34,043 nucleotides of DNA from Gammaproteobacteria bacterium (GTDB taxonomy: Bacteria; Pseudomonadota; Gammaproteobacteria; Ga0077554; Ga007554), in contig SBBG01000041.1 of assembly GCA_005240065.1 (NCBI GenBank), forward strand, positions 1 through 34,043. The letters run 5' to 3'. Under the pieces are notes generated by a model that had not been told where the DNA came from, did not search any database, and saw only the letters and a program-made list of their open reading frames with translations. Position numbers and translations under genes: made by a program. Within the stretch, counting starts at the first letter, position 1. Each line of letters starts with the position of its first letter. Below, in pieces: positions 33,689-34,043 of the stretch.

Positions 33689-33823
33689 TTAGATCACCAG
33701 GCGGCCGTCATCGACGTCCACGCTAACCGTGGCGCCGACCTGTAGATGCAATAGATCGAGGATGGCGGGTGGTACGGCCAGCATGACCGAGCCGCCGACC
33801 TTGCGGAGATTGGTTGTGTGCAT
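33689..33823 (-). pseudogene. mazE: MazE-type antitoxin truncated after its DNA-binding domain
   Basis: The 44-aa product (start 33823, GGGAG upstream) is the AbrB-like swapped-hairpin domain: MHTTNLRKVGGSVMLAVPPA, ILDLLHLQVGATVSVDVDDG, then RLVI and a stop. Full-length relatives are near 80 residues and use the missing C-terminal half to bind and neutralise the toxin. The 43-base gap to the toxin ATG contains an imperfect inverted copy of the end of this gene (33669-33688 against 33705-33725). Autoregulation through the AbrB domain might remain, but neutralisation should not. Confidence 0.75.
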
Positions 33824-34043
33824 GATGTGTGTCTCCCGTGAGGATTGTTAAATGATATTTTATGAACATGCCTGGTCATGCCAGGCAAGCGTATTTGTCA
33901 ACACAAACAAGGCGTGACGGATACTTAACCCGGCAATCAAATTCAGGGTCTTCGTGAAAGAGTGTGGGTAAAAATAGCCATGTATTGGCTGGGAAGCCTT
34001 GTTGGAAGCCGGTTTTCAGTGTTTATAAGCTTTGCAAAAACTG
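33824..34043. other. Region upstream of the mazE remnant; no gene seen
   Basis: About 220 bases to the window end contain no supportable coding frame. A hairpin GCCTGG-TCATG-CCAGGC (33870-33886) lies 47 bases before mazE, and a TTGACA on the minus strand (33896-33901) is near it, so the palindrome could be the operator of the toxin-antitoxin promoter, although no good -10 box is seen. Confidence 0.35.

Overview
The window reads as chromosomal DNA of a GC-rich, free-living gammaproteobacterium. Lineage clues are the lptD-surA-pdxA order, the tgt-yajC-secD-secF operon, a Pil-Chp (type IV pilus chemosensory) cluster, and an EF-P with Lys34 beside both of its modifying enzymes EpmA and EpmB. A sigma factor/DUF3619/DUF3106-type operon, which I associate mostly with betaproteobacteria, suggests an environmental, early-branching group (inference; no genus can be assigned). 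I saw no rRNA, tRNA, CRISPR array, transposase or phage gene.

Layout. 1-4230: outer-membrane assembly and vitamin B6 genes (lptD 3' part, surA, pdxA), with a 140-bp palindromic MITE-like element between lptD and surA. 4279-4833: a UPF0114 membrane protein with a good terminator. 5027-14109: pilG-pilH-pilI-pilJ-chpA-chpC, all on the plus strand, without pilK and chpB. 14102-15278: xseB-ispA on the minus strand. 15419-19772: tgt-yajC-secD-secF, with tgt probably leaderless and secD carrying a one-base frameshift. 19857-21980: a Mut7-C nuclease-like protein, htpX behind a near-consensus sigma-32 promoter, and a GNAT acetyltransferase. 22036-25534, minus strand: an ECF sigma factor, a DUF3619-like membrane protein, a small secreted or membrane protein and a DUF3106 protein, all overlapping, then a DUF4382-type lipoprotein that is frameshifted in a C5 run. 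25670-29416, minus strand: two tandem paralogous proteins of about 600 aa with a degenerate PilZ-like C-terminal domain. 29680-32392: epmB facing efp-epmA. 32393-34043: a small PilZ protein behind a putative sigma-54 promoter with an upstream dyad, a DUF3330 zinc protein, and a decayed mazEF toxin-antitoxin locus.

How the parts relate. The Pil-Chp array should couple surface or chemical sensing to type IV pilus motors. The single-domain PilZ protein and the two large PilZ-like proteins may link the same cell to c-di-GMP or surface behaviour, but that link is inference. EpmB, EF-P and EpmA form a complete translation-rescue cassette for polyproline stretches. SurA and LptD act together in outer-membrane biogenesis, and YajC/SecD/SecF power late Sec export.

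Two separate single-base frame breaks (secD near 18465; lipoprotein near 22461) raise the possibility of residual indel errors in the assembly. The most unusual items are the tandem PilZ-like paralogs, the quasi-palindromic truncation of mazEF, the sigma-54 promoter and dyad before the PilZ gene, and the non-standard sensor of the PilJ-type receptor.
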